Of a DNA stretch of 57,062 nt, positions 30,984 to 39,792 are shown piece by piece. The position numbers were made by a program, and so were the translations under genes. The DNA is from Hymenobacter glacialis (GTDB lineage Bacteria > Bacteroidota > Bacteroidia > Cytophagales > Hymenobacteraceae), in the NCBI RefSeq assembly GCF_001816165.1, contig NZ_MDZC01000050.1, forward strand, positions 1-57,062. The letters run 5' to 3'. Each line of letters starts with the position of its first letter. Within the stretch, counting starts at the first letter, position 1. The notes under the pieces were generated by a model. It ran no database searches, was not told where the DNA came from, and worked only from the letters and a program-made list of their open reading frames with translations.

Positions 30984-32297
30984 TTAGGGCTTTTTGGCCG
31001 TCAGATAGTCGGCGGCCAAGGTCGCCAGGGTTTTAACGCCGAGCGTCAGGCCGCTTTCGTCGATGCGGAAGCCGGCGGTGTGGTGGTCGGCGGCGGTGGC
31101 GGGGTCCTGCCCTTTTTTCATGCCGCCCACAAAGAGAAACACACCGGGCACCTTTTCCTGGTAGTAAGAAAAGTCCTCAGCCCCCGTCACGGCCTTGATT
31201 TCGCGCACGTGGCCCGCGCCGGCCACGCTTTGCAGGGTGGGCAGCATTCGGGCCATGAGGGCGGGGTTGTTGCTGGTTACGGGCACGTAGGGCTCAATGG
31301 TGACCTCGGCGGTGGCGCCGGCACTCTCGGCAATGTTGGTGGCAATGCGCTTGATAGATGCCCAGATTTGCTTTTGCACTTCGGTATCCAGGGCGCGTAT
31401 GGTGCCGCTCATTTCCACATCGGGTGGGATGACGTTGTAGCGCACCCCGGCGTTTATGGTGCCCACGGTGACCACGGCCGCGTTATCAATCAGCTTTACC
31501 TGGCGGCTCACTATGGTTTGCAGGCCCAGAATAATCTGAGCGGCCGTTACCACGGGGTCCACGCTGTTCCAAGGGTATGCACCGTGCGAGCCCTTGCCGC
31601 TCACCTTGATAGTGAACCGGTCCGAGGACGCCATGACGCCACCGGAGCGGTAGGTCAGGTTGCCCACCTCGGTCTGGGCATTAATGTGAACGCCGAATAC
31701 GGCGTCCACCTTGGGCTTGTCCAGCACTCCTTCCTTCACCATGAGCTTGGCGCCGCCCTCCACGCCGGGCAGGGAGCCTTCTTCGGCGGGCTGGAAAATA
31801 AATTTCACGGTGCCGGGCAGGTCTTTTTTTACCTGGCTCAGCACTTCGGCAGCGCCCATGAGCATGGCCACGTGGGTGTCGTGCCCGCAGGCATGCATCA
31901 CGCCCACGGGCTGGCCCAGGTAAGTGGCCGTTGCTTTGGAAGCAAAGGGCAGGTCGTTGGCTTCGGTGATGGGCAGGCCGTCCATGTCGGCGCGCAGGGC
32001 CACCACGGGGCCAGGCTTGCCCCCGCGCAAAATGCCCACCACGCCGGTGCGGGCCACGCCGGTCTGCACTTCCAGGCCCAGCTTTTTGAGGTGCGCGGCA
32101 ATGATGCCGGCGGTGCGGGTTTCCTCGTTGCCCAGCTCAGGGTGCTCGTGCAGGTCGCGCCGCCAGGCGATGACCTTGCTTTCTTCCTGCGTGGCCAGCT
32201 GCGCAATGCGGGCGGCAAGGGCTGGGTTTTGGGCCTGGGCGGCCAGGCCAGCAGACTGGAGCAAAACACCGGCAAATAGAATGATACCAAAGCGCAT
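30984..32297 (-). CDS. Secreted M20 family amidohydrolase
   Basis: The 437-residue protein has a signal peptide (FGIILFAGVLLQSAGLAAQA) and an M20D catalytic domain: RRDLHEHPELGNEE, ALRADMDGLPITEAN, MHACGHDTHVAMLMGAA (metal His/Asp), FQPAEEG (Glu) and HTAGFRIDE near the end (metal His). This family removes acyl or carbamoyl groups from N-acyl amino acids (aminoacylase or hippurate hydrolase type). The enzyme should act in the periplasm. The first 19 codons of the longer frame are rejected because they precede the signal peptide. Its substrate is not known. Confidence 0.9.
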   Translation of the reverse strand: MRFGIILFAGVLLQSAGLAAQAQNPALAARIAQLATQEESKVIAWRRDLHEHPELGNEETRTAGIIAAHLKKLGLEVQTGVARTGVVGILRGGKPGPVVALRADMDGLPITEANDLPFASKATATYLGQPVGVMHACGHDTHVAMLMGAAEVLSQVKKDLPGTVKFIFQPAEEGSLPGVEGGAKLMVKEGVLDKPKVDAVFGVHINAQTEVGNLTYRSGGVMASSDRFTIKVSGKGSHGAYPWNSVDPVVTAAQIILGLQTIVSRQVKLIDNAAVVTVGTINAGVRYNVIPPDVEMSGTIRALDTEVQKQIWASIKRIATNIAESAGATAEVTIEPYVPVTSNNPALMARMLPTLQSVAGAGHVREIKAVTGAEDFSYYQEKVPGVFLFVGGMKKGQDPATAADHHTAGFRIDESGLTLGVKTLATLAADYLTAKKP

Positions 32298-32452
32298 AGG
32301 ACAAGTGTGAGTTAGTGACATCAATGGGACGACGCGGGCTTCAGCGACAGACAATGTTACGCCACAGACCGGGACTCCCGGGCTACTGTTCGGGCGCCGG
32401 CGTATTTTTACGGCGGCTTACGTGGTCACCTTCTCTCCCCTTATTCTATCCG

Positions 32453-33178
32453 ATGGCTTCGTTTCTGGAATCCGTTGAGTTGCCCTCGGCTCAGGCAGCA
32501 CCGCTGGCCAGCCAGCCGCCGGGCAAGTCCTGGCCCGTGGCCTGGGCCCAGCCGGGCTTCCGCGCGCGCCTGATGCTGGTGCTGGGGCTGCTGGTGGGCT
32601 TGTTGGCCGTGGTGCCACACTTCTACCAGTTCATTCAGTCGCGCCCGGGCCAGCTCCTGCCCGACCCGTTGCTGGGGCGGCTACCCGTGCACGACGTATC
32701 GGCAGTCACCTTCACGCTGATGTACGGCAGCATTGTGGCCGCGCTGGTGTTTCTGCTGCCCCGGCCGCTGCTGCTAGTGCGGGTGTTGTGGGCGTATCTA
32801 TTGCTGCAATTGCTCCGCATGCTCACGCTGTGGCTGCTACCCCTGGACCCGCCCGCCGCTCTGGTCATGCTGCACGACCCGGTGGTGGACCGCCTCTTTG
32901 GAACAACTACCCAACCCGTGGTGCGCGACCTGTTCTTTTCGGGCCACACCGCCACCATGGCCCTGCTGGCCTTGGCGGTGCGGGGCCGCTACTGGCGCGT
33001 CGCCCTAGCGCTGGCCACCATGGCCGTGGGCACGCTGGTACTGGTGCAGCGCGTGCACTACTCCTATGATGTGCTGGCCGCGCCACTCTTTGCGTGGCTG
33101 GCTTATTACCTGGCCGGGTGGTGGGCTTGCCACGCCCCCAAACACAAACAGCCCCGCCGGATAGGCGAGGCTGTTTGA
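32453..33178 (+). CDS. PAP2-like membrane phosphatase
   Basis: The 241-residue protein has about six hydrophobic segments and the C-terminal phosphatase motifs of the PAP2/sphingomyelin-synthase group: DLFFSGHTATMALLAL (C2-type SGHT) and QRVHYSYDVLAAP (C3-type H-x3-D). It would hydrolyse or transfer phosphate or phospho-head groups on lipids in the inner membrane, with the active site outwards. ATG 32453 is used because the frame upstream is not hydrophobic. It is divergent from the M20 gene. Confidence 0.78.
   Translation: MASFLESVELPSAQAAPLASQPPGKSWPVAWAQPGFRARLMLVLGLLVGLLAVVPHFYQFIQSRPGQLLPDPLLGRLPVHDVSAVTFTLMYGSIVAALVFLLPRPLLLVRVLWAYLLLQLLRMLTLWLLPLDPPAALVMLHDPVVDRLFGTTTQPVVRDLFFSGHTATMALLALAVRGRYWRVALALATMAVGTLVLVQRVHYSYDVLAAPLFAWLAYYLAGWWACHAPKHKQPRRIGEAV
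33146..33176. terminator. Hairpin overlapping the PAP2 gene end
   Basis: AAACAGCCCCGCC and GGCGAGGCTGTTT form a stem with one mismatch at the end of the coding region; the stop lies in its right arm. It could terminate both this gene and the convergent PID-CTERM gene. Confidence 0.7.
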
Positions 33179-33199
33179 TAACTATAACTACTGCGAAGG

Positions 33200-33418
33200 T
33201 TATTTTTTGGCGCGGGCAGCGCGTAGCCGCTTCAGGCCATACGCGCCACCGGCCGCCAACAGCAGCGAGACCCCACCGTCGATGGGCACCGGCGTGGGGT
33301 TGGGAGGCGTACCGGGCACGGGACCACCCGAGCCCGGCTGAGCCAGGGCGGCACCCGCCGTGAACAGTACACAAGCCACAGCGCCGTAGAATGCGTGTAC
33401 AAGAGACGATTTATTCAT
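33200..33418 (-). CDS. PID-CTERM domain protein
   Basis: The 72-residue protein has a signal peptide (FYGAVACVLFTAGAALAQ), a short Gly/Pro linker, and a C-terminal VPIDGGVSLLLAAGGAYGLK followed by a basic tail (RLRAARAKK). The P-I-D-G-G plus hydrophobic helix plus basic tail is the PID-CTERM sorting signal found in Bacteroidota; the sorting enzyme is not known to me. The mature peptide would be only about 30 residues. ATG 33418 gives the signal peptide at the N-terminus; a longer frame is rejected. Confidence 0.8.
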   Translation of the reverse strand: MNKSSLVHAFYGAVACVLFTAGAALAQPGSGGPVPGTPPNPTPVPIDGGVSLLLAAGGAYGLKRLRAARAKK

Positions 33419-33464
33419 TGTGGAGTCGTTGAAATAAGAGTTGAAATTACTAAGTATTTGGTAT

Positions 33465-33497
33465 ACAACCGGGGCCGGCATTTCCAGCCCCGGTTGT
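33465..33497 (-). terminator. Terminator after the DUF4331 operon
   Basis: ACAACCGGGGC (33465-33475) and GCCCCGGTTGT (33487-33497) are perfectly complementary and lie just after the stop of the large DUF4331 gene. Confidence 0.75.
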
Positions 33498-33512
33498 GTT
33501 ATCCAGCATTCG

Positions 33513-36500
33513 CTATTCAATCACCACGCGCTTCACTACCGGGGCCGGGCCACCGATCAGGCGTAGCGAGTACACGCCGGGGGCCAGCCCCGAAACATCA
33601 AACTGAGCCGAAGCGCCCGCAGCGGTAACCGACAGGGTGCGCTGGGTAACCAGCTGCCCAATTTGGTTGTAGAGGCGCGCCGTCACGGGCACACGGCCCA
33701 GCTCGGCGGGCAGCAGCAGCGTGAAGCTGCTGTGAGCCGGGTTCGGGAACAGCTGCACCTGGTTGGCAAGGGCCGCGGCCGTGTTGGCCAAAGGAGCCGC
33801 CGACGGACCGAAGCGCAGGCTGAAACGGCCGGGCATGGTCAGGGCCTGCGCCTTGAAGGTGTAGGTGGGCTGCTCGGCCAGATTTATCCGGGCACCGGTC
33901 TCGGTATCGAGCAGGTACACCAGGGTGCCGGCGCCAAAATTCAGCAGGTCCACGGCGTTGAGCGTGTAGCTGCCCGTGGCGGGCACGGTCAGGTTGAGGG
34001 GCACCGTCACGGTACCCACTAGCATCGGCAGGCCATTCACCGACAACTCGTCGCTGGCAATGATGCTGCTTAGGTTCAGACCAGACGAGTTGGTGAGCTT
34101 GTAGGCGTCAAAACGGGCATCGAACGTAGGCGTAGCGCCCTGCTCGAAGTACACGTAAGCCTCGTCGATGAGCGGGCTGCTGTTTTGCAGGCGCAGCTTC
34201 ACCAGGGGACGGGTCTCGGAAGTGCCACGGTTGAAGCTCGGAGCTGCTGCGAAGGTGGTAACCCGCGCCGCGTTGTTAAGCGCGAAGCTACCCGTGGTTT
34301 GGCCGGCACTCACCCGGGCAAAGAAGCCCTGCATGGACGATACCAGCGGGTTGCCCACACCGTTCACGTAGCTGCGGTACTGCCCCACGTACTGGCCAGT
34401 GCTCTGGTACACGTACACGGCGTCGTCCACGTTGGTGCGCGTCACGCCAGCCGTCTGGCTGAAGTCGAGCGGCGATGGGTACGGGTTGCCCAGGAACTGC
34501 CAGCCACTCTGCGGCTGCGAGCCACGGGTGAGGTTGCTGCGGCTAATGGGGCCGTTGTTGAGCGTACCATTCAAATCCACTACCTGATTAGCACCAATGT
34601 TCACCGTGTAGCCGGTCAGCAGGCCCATAGGGTCCGAAGCCAAAGGAACCACAAAGCCCTGGTCGAAGGCGGCTACCGAATTGGCGGCGCTCACCACGCG
34701 GTTCTGGTTGTAGCCAAATACCGTGGGGAAAGGCGTCACGTTGTTCGGCTCTGCTGCCGTGTTGTAGGCCTGGTTGAATACCGGCGTGAAGCCTGGGGTA
34801 GCCAGGTCGGCCAGGGTGGTATTGCTCACGGGCGAGCTGTAGTGGCGATAGCCCAACCCGGCATTAAAGGCGGGGTCGATGGCACGCTGCATCACGGCCG
34901 GGCCGGTTACGGCACCGTTGGTGTTCACTACCAGAGCCGTGCCGGCTGTGGGCGTCGAGAGCAACGTGAGCAGCTGCGCGCTGCTCGTGGTCAGGTTGCC
35001 GTTGGTCAGGGCCAGGGTCTGCACAATGCGGACACCGCCGTTGTTCAGGGTCAGGCCGGCGGCGTTGTTCACCGTGAGGCTGCGCACCTGGGCGGGCAGG
35101 CCCGCGCCGCTGGTCTGGGCATCCAGGCCGTTGTACTCGTAGTTGGCATCGGCGGCAAAGCTGCGCGAGCCAGCCAGCTGAATGGCACCCGTTGCGCCCG
35201 AAGCCGAAATGCCGTCGGAGTTGCAAATGCTTAGCGTGGCGCCGGCCTGCAGCACAAAGCTACCGGGACCGGTGATGGGCAGGCAGTTAGTAGCCAGCAC
35301 GCCGCGCGTGCTCAGCGTGCCGCCCGTTTGCACGGTTAGGATGCCGTTTACCACAATAGGGCCGTTAAACGAGGCGTTGCCGGTGCGGGTGATGGTCACG
35401 TTGTTGTACGTGCCAGCTTCCACGGGCATGGCCGTGCTCACTATCAGGTCAGGAATTACCACTACGTTGGTAGGGCCGCTGGCCGAACCAGTGCCGCTCC
35501 ACGGCGTCTGCACGTAAGGAAATTCGGCGCGGAACGTGGTGTCGTTCACTTCCACACCGGAGGTGAACTGCAATTCGGCCACCAGTTTGGGCGTCACACC
35601 CGACGTGCTGCCAGGCATGAAGTCGTCAAAGTACAAGCCGACAGCAGCCAGCACCAAGCCGCCCACAGCCTTCAGCTCAATCTGGTCCACAGCGTCTTCC
35701 AGGCGGCGTCCGTTAGGGAAGCCGTCCATGTTAGGAATATTCTGCAGGCTGGCATCGCCGTTAAAGCGTGGGTCGGTCAGACCCAGCACGGCGGCTTGCA
35801 GCAGCCCCTGGTTGCTGAAGTCTTTCGAGTCGCGGGGCGTGGTGGGCACGGCCATGTTCAGGCGCAACATGTCACCACCGGGATTGGACCGGCCGGAGGC
35901 CGTCAGCGGCAGGAAGTTGTTGATGAACGGCTTGCCAGCCGACAGCGGGTTTACTGCGGCGTTGCCCGTCGAAAGCGGCGTTTTGCCGGTAGCCAGCTGG
36001 TAAGGCGGCAGGTTGGGCACACCGGTGTGGAAAATGGGCTTGATGTCGGCCGAGCGGGGCTTGCCGGGCACCAGCAGATAGGGCCCGAACAAGGTGGGGT
36101 CGAAAGCCGTCCCGGTAACCAGCGAACTGCCTGCCAGGCCCGATAGGCCATTGGCCTGGTTGCGGAAGTCGAATCCGTCCGGCCCGATGACAGGCTGGCC
36201 AGCCAGCGACTTGGTTTGCATCCGCAGCGCGTTGAGGGCGGGTACGGCTTCGCCAAAGAAGGTCTGGCCGGCGGTTTTAGGCGCGGCCGGGGCTACCGGC
36301 GCGTTGTCGGCCGTGTACAGGCCCAGCTCGGGGTTCGAGAGGTAGTCGTCGGTGATGGCGGCCTCGTTGTAAGGCGTCACCGCGTTCCAGGCGTCCTTGC
36401 TGCCAATGGGGTTAATCACCTCGTTGGTAAGGGGCATGCCCAGGCGCGATACCTGTACCCAGGCGCCACTGGCCCCATTGCCGGAAGCGGCGCTGAAGGT

Positions 36501-37343
36501 TTGCATGGCTGGCCGGCTGGCCGAAGCCCACACCCCAATCACGTAGTTGGGGTCGAGGATGTTGGCAGCAGCCGTCACCGGCTGGTTGGTTTTCTGCAGC
36601 GTCTGAATCGGAATGCTCAGTACGATGGAGTGCGTGTTTTTGCGTGAGAGGCCATCGGTGGCACTGCCCGGCCGCAGGCCCGCCAGGTCGAATATGGCGC
36701 CCAGGTCGGCGAAGAACGGGTCGTCGGAGGGCGCGCACAGGATTTTCTCGCCGCCGCCGCCGGTTGCCATTGTAATGGCGTTGGTGCGCAGCGTCTCGTA
36801 GGGCTCGGTCAAGCCTAGGCCCGCGCCGCCGTTGATGGAGCGCGGCCCGATGTTGTTCGGGGGAACCACGCCAGACGCCACAATATTGCCCACGCTCACC
36901 CCGTCCACCAGCTTCTCGCAGACGTAAGTGGTTTTCAGGTTTTGCTTACCCAGGCGGATGTTAAAAAACGTGCTGGGGTCCTCGTTGGTGCGCGTGAACG
37001 TGAAGCGGTAGGTGATGTCGTCGACATTGGTGCTGCCGTCGTTTTTCACGTGCACCTCGTAGCGCACGTTCTCCCCAAAAGTGGAGTAGTTGGGGCCGCC
37101 GTGGGGCAGCTCAAACGGAATGTAGTTGGCGATGATAACCACGCGACTGGCGTCTTTGGGGTCGCGGAAAGCGTAGAGGTCGGTGTTGTCGGCCACCGGG
37201 TCGTCGGCAATGAGCGGAGCTTCGCGGTGGCTACTGGCCTCCAGGGGCGTGTGCTGCACCTGGCCCCATAGGGCAAGGCCAACAGCGGCCGTGGCTGCCA
37301 CGGCGGGCAGCATCACGAGTTTACGTAAACGTATAAAAGTCAT
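33513..37343 (-). CDS. DUF4331 protein fused to a long extracellular region with type IX sorting tail
   Basis: The 1276-residue protein has an N-terminal signal or anchor, then a DUF4331 domain (SSHREAPLIADDPVADNTDLY near 36 through about 630), containing TFTRTNEDPSTFFNIRLG and RSINGGAGLG. The region from about 645 to 1180 is beta-rich and Gly/Asn/Thr-rich with repeats (VNNAAGLTLNNGGVRIVQTL, LTNGNLTTSSAQLLTLLS), typical of secreted Hymenobacter adhesin-like proteins. It ends in a type IX secretion domain (LFPNPAHSSFTLLLPAELG onward, ending GGPAPVVKRVVIE). The smaller paralogue lies 35 bases upstream on the same strand. The DUF4331 function is unknown. Confidence 0.85.
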   Translation of the reverse strand: MTFIRLRKLVMLPAVAATAAVGLALWGQVQHTPLEASSHREAPLIADDPVADNTDLYAFRDPKDASRVVIIANYIPFELPHGGPNYSTFGENVRYEVHVKNDGSTNVDDITYRFTFTRTNEDPSTFFNIRLGKQNLKTTYVCEKLVDGVSVGNIVASGVVPPNNIGPRSINGGAGLGLTEPYETLRTNAITMATGGGGEKILCAPSDDPFFADLGAIFDLAGLRPGSATDGLSRKNTHSIVLSIPIQTLQKTNQPVTAAANILDPNYVIGVWASASRPAMQTFSAASGNGASGAWVQVSRLGMPLTNEVINPIGSKDAWNAVTPYNEAAITDDYLSNPELGLYTADNAPVAPAAPKTAGQTFFGEAVPALNALRMQTKSLAGQPVIGPDGFDFRNQANGLSGLAGSSLVTGTAFDPTLFGPYLLVPGKPRSADIKPIFHTGVPNLPPYQLATGKTPLSTGNAAVNPLSAGKPFINNFLPLTASGRSNPGGDMLRLNMAVPTTPRDSKDFSNQGLLQAAVLGLTDPRFNGDASLQNIPNMDGFPNGRRLEDAVDQIELKAVGGLVLAAVGLYFDDFMPGSTSGVTPKLVAELQFTSGVEVNDTTFRAEFPYVQTPWSGTGSASGPTNVVVIPDLIVSTAMPVEAGTYNNVTITRTGNASFNGPIVVNGILTVQTGGTLSTRGVLATNCLPITGPGSFVLQAGATLSICNSDGISASGATGAIQLAGSRSFAADANYEYNGLDAQTSGAGLPAQVRSLTVNNAAGLTLNNGGVRIVQTLALTNGNLTTSSAQLLTLLSTPTAGTALVVNTNGAVTGPAVMQRAIDPAFNAGLGYRHYSSPVSNTTLADLATPGFTPVFNQAYNTAAEPNNVTPFPTVFGYNQNRVVSAANSVAAFDQGFVVPLASDPMGLLTGYTVNIGANQVVDLNGTLNNGPISRSNLTRGSQPQSGWQFLGNPYPSPLDFSQTAGVTRTNVDDAVYVYQSTGQYVGQYRSYVNGVGNPLVSSMQGFFARVSAGQTTGSFALNNAARVTTFAAAPSFNRGTSETRPLVKLRLQNSSPLIDEAYVYFEQGATPTFDARFDAYKLTNSSGLNLSSIIASDELSVNGLPMLVGTVTVPLNLTVPATGSYTLNAVDLLNFGAGTLVYLLDTETGARINLAEQPTYTFKAQALTMPGRFSLRFGPSAAPLANTAAALANQVQLFPNPAHSSFTLLLPAELGRVPVTARLYNQIGQLVTQRTLSVTAAGASAQFDVSGLAPGVYSLRLIGGPAPVVKRVVIE

Positions 37344-37378
37344 TATCTTCGAACGAGTCTAGTTGATGAGGAAATGAG

Positions 37379-39226
37379 TTAGCGCTTGACGGCGAAACCT
37401 TCCCACGGCGAGGCCAGGAACGGGAAAGTGGAGCTGAAGGGCAGGTCGTTTTTCTCAACGCCAGTGGCGAAGTTGAGCACGCCCTTCAGGCGCGGCGTCA
37501 CGGGCGAGGGGCTCGTGGGCGTGTAGTCGTCGTACCACAGGCCGATGGCCGCCAGGGCGGCGCCGCTCACGGCCTGCAACTCAATTTTCACCACGTCGTC
37601 TTCCAGACGGCGCCCGTTGGGGAAGCCGTCCATGTTCGGAATGTTCTGCACGGCCGTAGAGCCGTTGAAGCGCGAGTCGGTGAGGCCCAGCACAGCCGCG
37701 GCCAGCAGGCCCTGGTTGCTGAAGTCGGGCGAATTGCGCGGGGTAGCGGGCACGGCCATATTCAGGCGCAGCATGTCGCCGCCGGGGTTCGAGCCACTCA
37801 GAGGCAGGAAGTTGTTCACAAAGGGCTTGCCGGCAGCCAGGGGGTTGCCGCCTTTGCCGGTGGCCAGCTGATACGGCCGCAGGTTGGGTACGCCAGTATG
37901 GAAAATAGGCTTGATGTCGACCGAGCGGGGCTTGCCGGGCACCAGCAGGTAGCCGCCAAACGCACCGGGCGCCAGGGCAGTGCCTTCTACGGCGCTGCTG
38001 CCAGCCAGGCCCGAGAGGCCGGCCGCGCCGTTGCGGAAGTCAAAGCCCGAAGGGGGCAGGCCTGGCTGGCCGGCCAGCGATTTGGTTTGAATGCGCAGCG
38101 CCGACAGCGCCGGCACGGCTTCGCCGAAGTAGGTTTGGCCGGCGGGCTTGGGCGCTTCGGGTGCTACCGGCACGTTGTTGGCCATGTACAGGCCCAGCTC
38201 GGGATTCGAGAGGTAGTCGTCGGTGATAGCAGCCTCGGCATAAGGCGTGGTGCGGTTCCAGGCGTCCTTGCTGCCGATGGGGTTAATCACCTCGTTGGTA
38301 AGGGGCATGCCCAGGCGCGACACCTGCACGTAAGTGGCGTTGTCAGTGGTGGCGCCGCCGGTGGCGCTTAGGGTGCGCAGGGTGGGGCGGCTGGCCGAGG
38401 CCCACACGCCAATCACGTAGTTACCGTCGAGGATGCCGCCGGCGGCGGGCAGGCCCTGGCCGGTTTTCTGCACCGTGGAAATGGGAATGCTCAGGGCAAT
38501 GGACTGCACGTTGAACTGGCTCAAGCCATCGCGCGCACCCTTATTCACGCGGAAGCCCGCCAAATCGAAGGTCGCGCCCAGGTCCACAAAGAAGGGGTCG
38601 TCGGAAGAACCGCAGAATACCTGCTCGTTGCCACCGCCAGTGGCGTTCGTCACGGCATTTTGGCGCAGTTGAGCGTAAGGCAAGCCCTGGTTGAGGCCGG
38701 CACCGCCGTTGATGGAGCGCGGCCCGATGTTGTAGGGGGGCACCACGCCGTTGGTCACGATGTTGCCAACGCTGACACCCTTCACCAGCTTCTCGAGGTT
38801 GTAAGTGGTTTTCTGGTTTTGCTTACCCAGGCGAATGTTGAAGAACGTGCTGGGGTCCTCGTTGGTGCGCGTGAACGTGAAACGGTAGGTGACGTCGTCA
38901 CCGGGCGATGAGCCGTCGTTCTTCACGTGGATTTCATACCGAATGTTCTCGCCAAACGTGTAGTAGTTCGGGCCGCCCTGGGGCAACTGAAACGGTACAT
39001 AGTTGGCAATGAGCACCACCCGGTTGGGGTCGTTCGGCGACACGAAGGCGTACACGTCGGTGTTGTCGGCCAGGGGGTCGTCAGCAATGAGCGGGGCTTC
39101 GCGGTGGCTACTGGCCTCCAGGGGCGTGTGGCGGGTGGCGCTCCAGACCGAGAGCGTCGTGACCGCACAGACCCCGAACACCCATTGCAGGGGCTTGCTT
39201 AAAAGGTTTTTCATGAGGTTAAACAA
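37379..39226 (-). CDS. DUF4331 domain protein
   Basis: The 615-residue protein has a signal or anchor and one DUF4331 domain: SSHREAPLIADDPLADNTDVY, PNYYTFGENIRYEIHVKNDG, TFTRTNEDPSTFFNIRLG and GPRSINGGAGL. It matches the first half of the downstream protein closely, so the two arose by duplication, but it stops before the extracellular repeat region and lacks a type IX tail. It would stay in the periplasm or membrane. The 35-base gap to the larger gene suggests one operon. Its upstream region carries 19-base tandem AT repeats and a possible -7 TCTGTTTG. Confidence 0.85.
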   Translation of the reverse strand: MFNLMKNLLSKPLQWVFGVCAVTTLSVWSATRHTPLEASSHREAPLIADDPLADNTDVYAFVSPNDPNRVVLIANYVPFQLPQGGPNYYTFGENIRYEIHVKNDGSSPGDDVTYRFTFTRTNEDPSTFFNIRLGKQNQKTTYNLEKLVKGVSVGNIVTNGVVPPYNIGPRSINGGAGLNQGLPYAQLRQNAVTNATGGGNEQVFCGSSDDPFFVDLGATFDLAGFRVNKGARDGLSQFNVQSIALSIPISTVQKTGQGLPAAGGILDGNYVIGVWASASRPTLRTLSATGGATTDNATYVQVSRLGMPLTNEVINPIGSKDAWNRTTPYAEAAITDDYLSNPELGLYMANNVPVAPEAPKPAGQTYFGEAVPALSALRIQTKSLAGQPGLPPSGFDFRNGAAGLSGLAGSSAVEGTALAPGAFGGYLLVPGKPRSVDIKPIFHTGVPNLRPYQLATGKGGNPLAAGKPFVNNFLPLSGSNPGGDMLRLNMAVPATPRNSPDFSNQGLLAAAVLGLTDSRFNGSTAVQNIPNMDGFPNGRRLEDDVVKIELQAVSGAALAAIGLWYDDYTPTSPSPVTPRLKGVLNFATGVEKNDLPFSSTFPFLASPWEGFAVKR

Positions 39227-39730
39227 GTAGGAAAAAGGGTTAAAAATGGACCAAACAGAACTTCTTATTATGAAATCAATTACTTGATTTTCAATTAATT
39301 ACTTGATTTTCAATTAATTAAATAATTGATAGCCGCCAACATCCCCTTACCAGATGCATTGGCGACTAACAGTAAGCGGGAAGCGTAATAGGGGCCCCTG
39401 GGGCAAAATGGCAACCTGATGCCTGTAGCTGGAAATAACAGCACCCGGCCATTGCTCCCGATGCGGGAAACAGTGGCCGACTAACTAGGTGCAGAAGCCG
39501 GTTTAGCAGGCAATAAAAGCCGCTGTCGGACCGGGAAGGCAGTTATGAAGCAACATATAGCAACGCCGAGGCGCGTCCATATCATATTGATACGGGAACG
39601 CCGCTCAATTGGATTGCAATTGTAGCGCTTATTTTTAATTAAATATTTGTTTTACTACATTTTCCACAAGAAACCAAGGTTTATATTGACAAATCTTCTG
39701 GCTTAGTGGCATTTTACCCACAAACAATAA
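39227..39730. other. AT-rich gene-free region upstream of the DUF4331 genes
   Basis: About 500 bases lie between the DUF4331 start and the terminator of the short-chain dehydrogenase. They contain the 19-base tandem repeat and a long AT-rich section (39600-39700), with no supportable gene. A promoter-like TCTGTTTG lies on the minus strand near 39253-39260. Confidence 0.5.
39279..39316. repeat. Two 19-base AT-rich tandem repeats
   Basis: ATTACTTGATTTTCAATTA occurs at 39279-39297 and 39298-39316 with no mismatch. It stands about 20 bases upstream of the possible -7 box of the DUF4331 operon and could bind a regulator. Confidence 0.85.
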
Positions 39731-39753
39731 GGGCTGCCCCAGTGGAGCAGCCC
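39731..39753 (-). terminator. Hairpin terminator of the short-chain dehydrogenase
   Basis: GGGCTGC (39731-39737) and GCAGCCC (39747-39753) pair around a nine-base loop, followed on the minus strand by TTATTGTTTG. Confidence 0.65.
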
Positions 39754-39792
39754 ATAAGCCAGCAAAACAGCTAAAATCTACTGCAGCGCCGC

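Noticed and set aside
30807..32279. A 490-codon plus-strand frame opposite the M20 gene
   Set aside because: It is the complement of a gene with clear metal-binding motifs and is Gly/His-rich without any domain.
39279..39316. 19-base tandem repeats as a CRISPR array
   Set aside because: Only two copies, directly adjacent, with no spacer and no cas genes.
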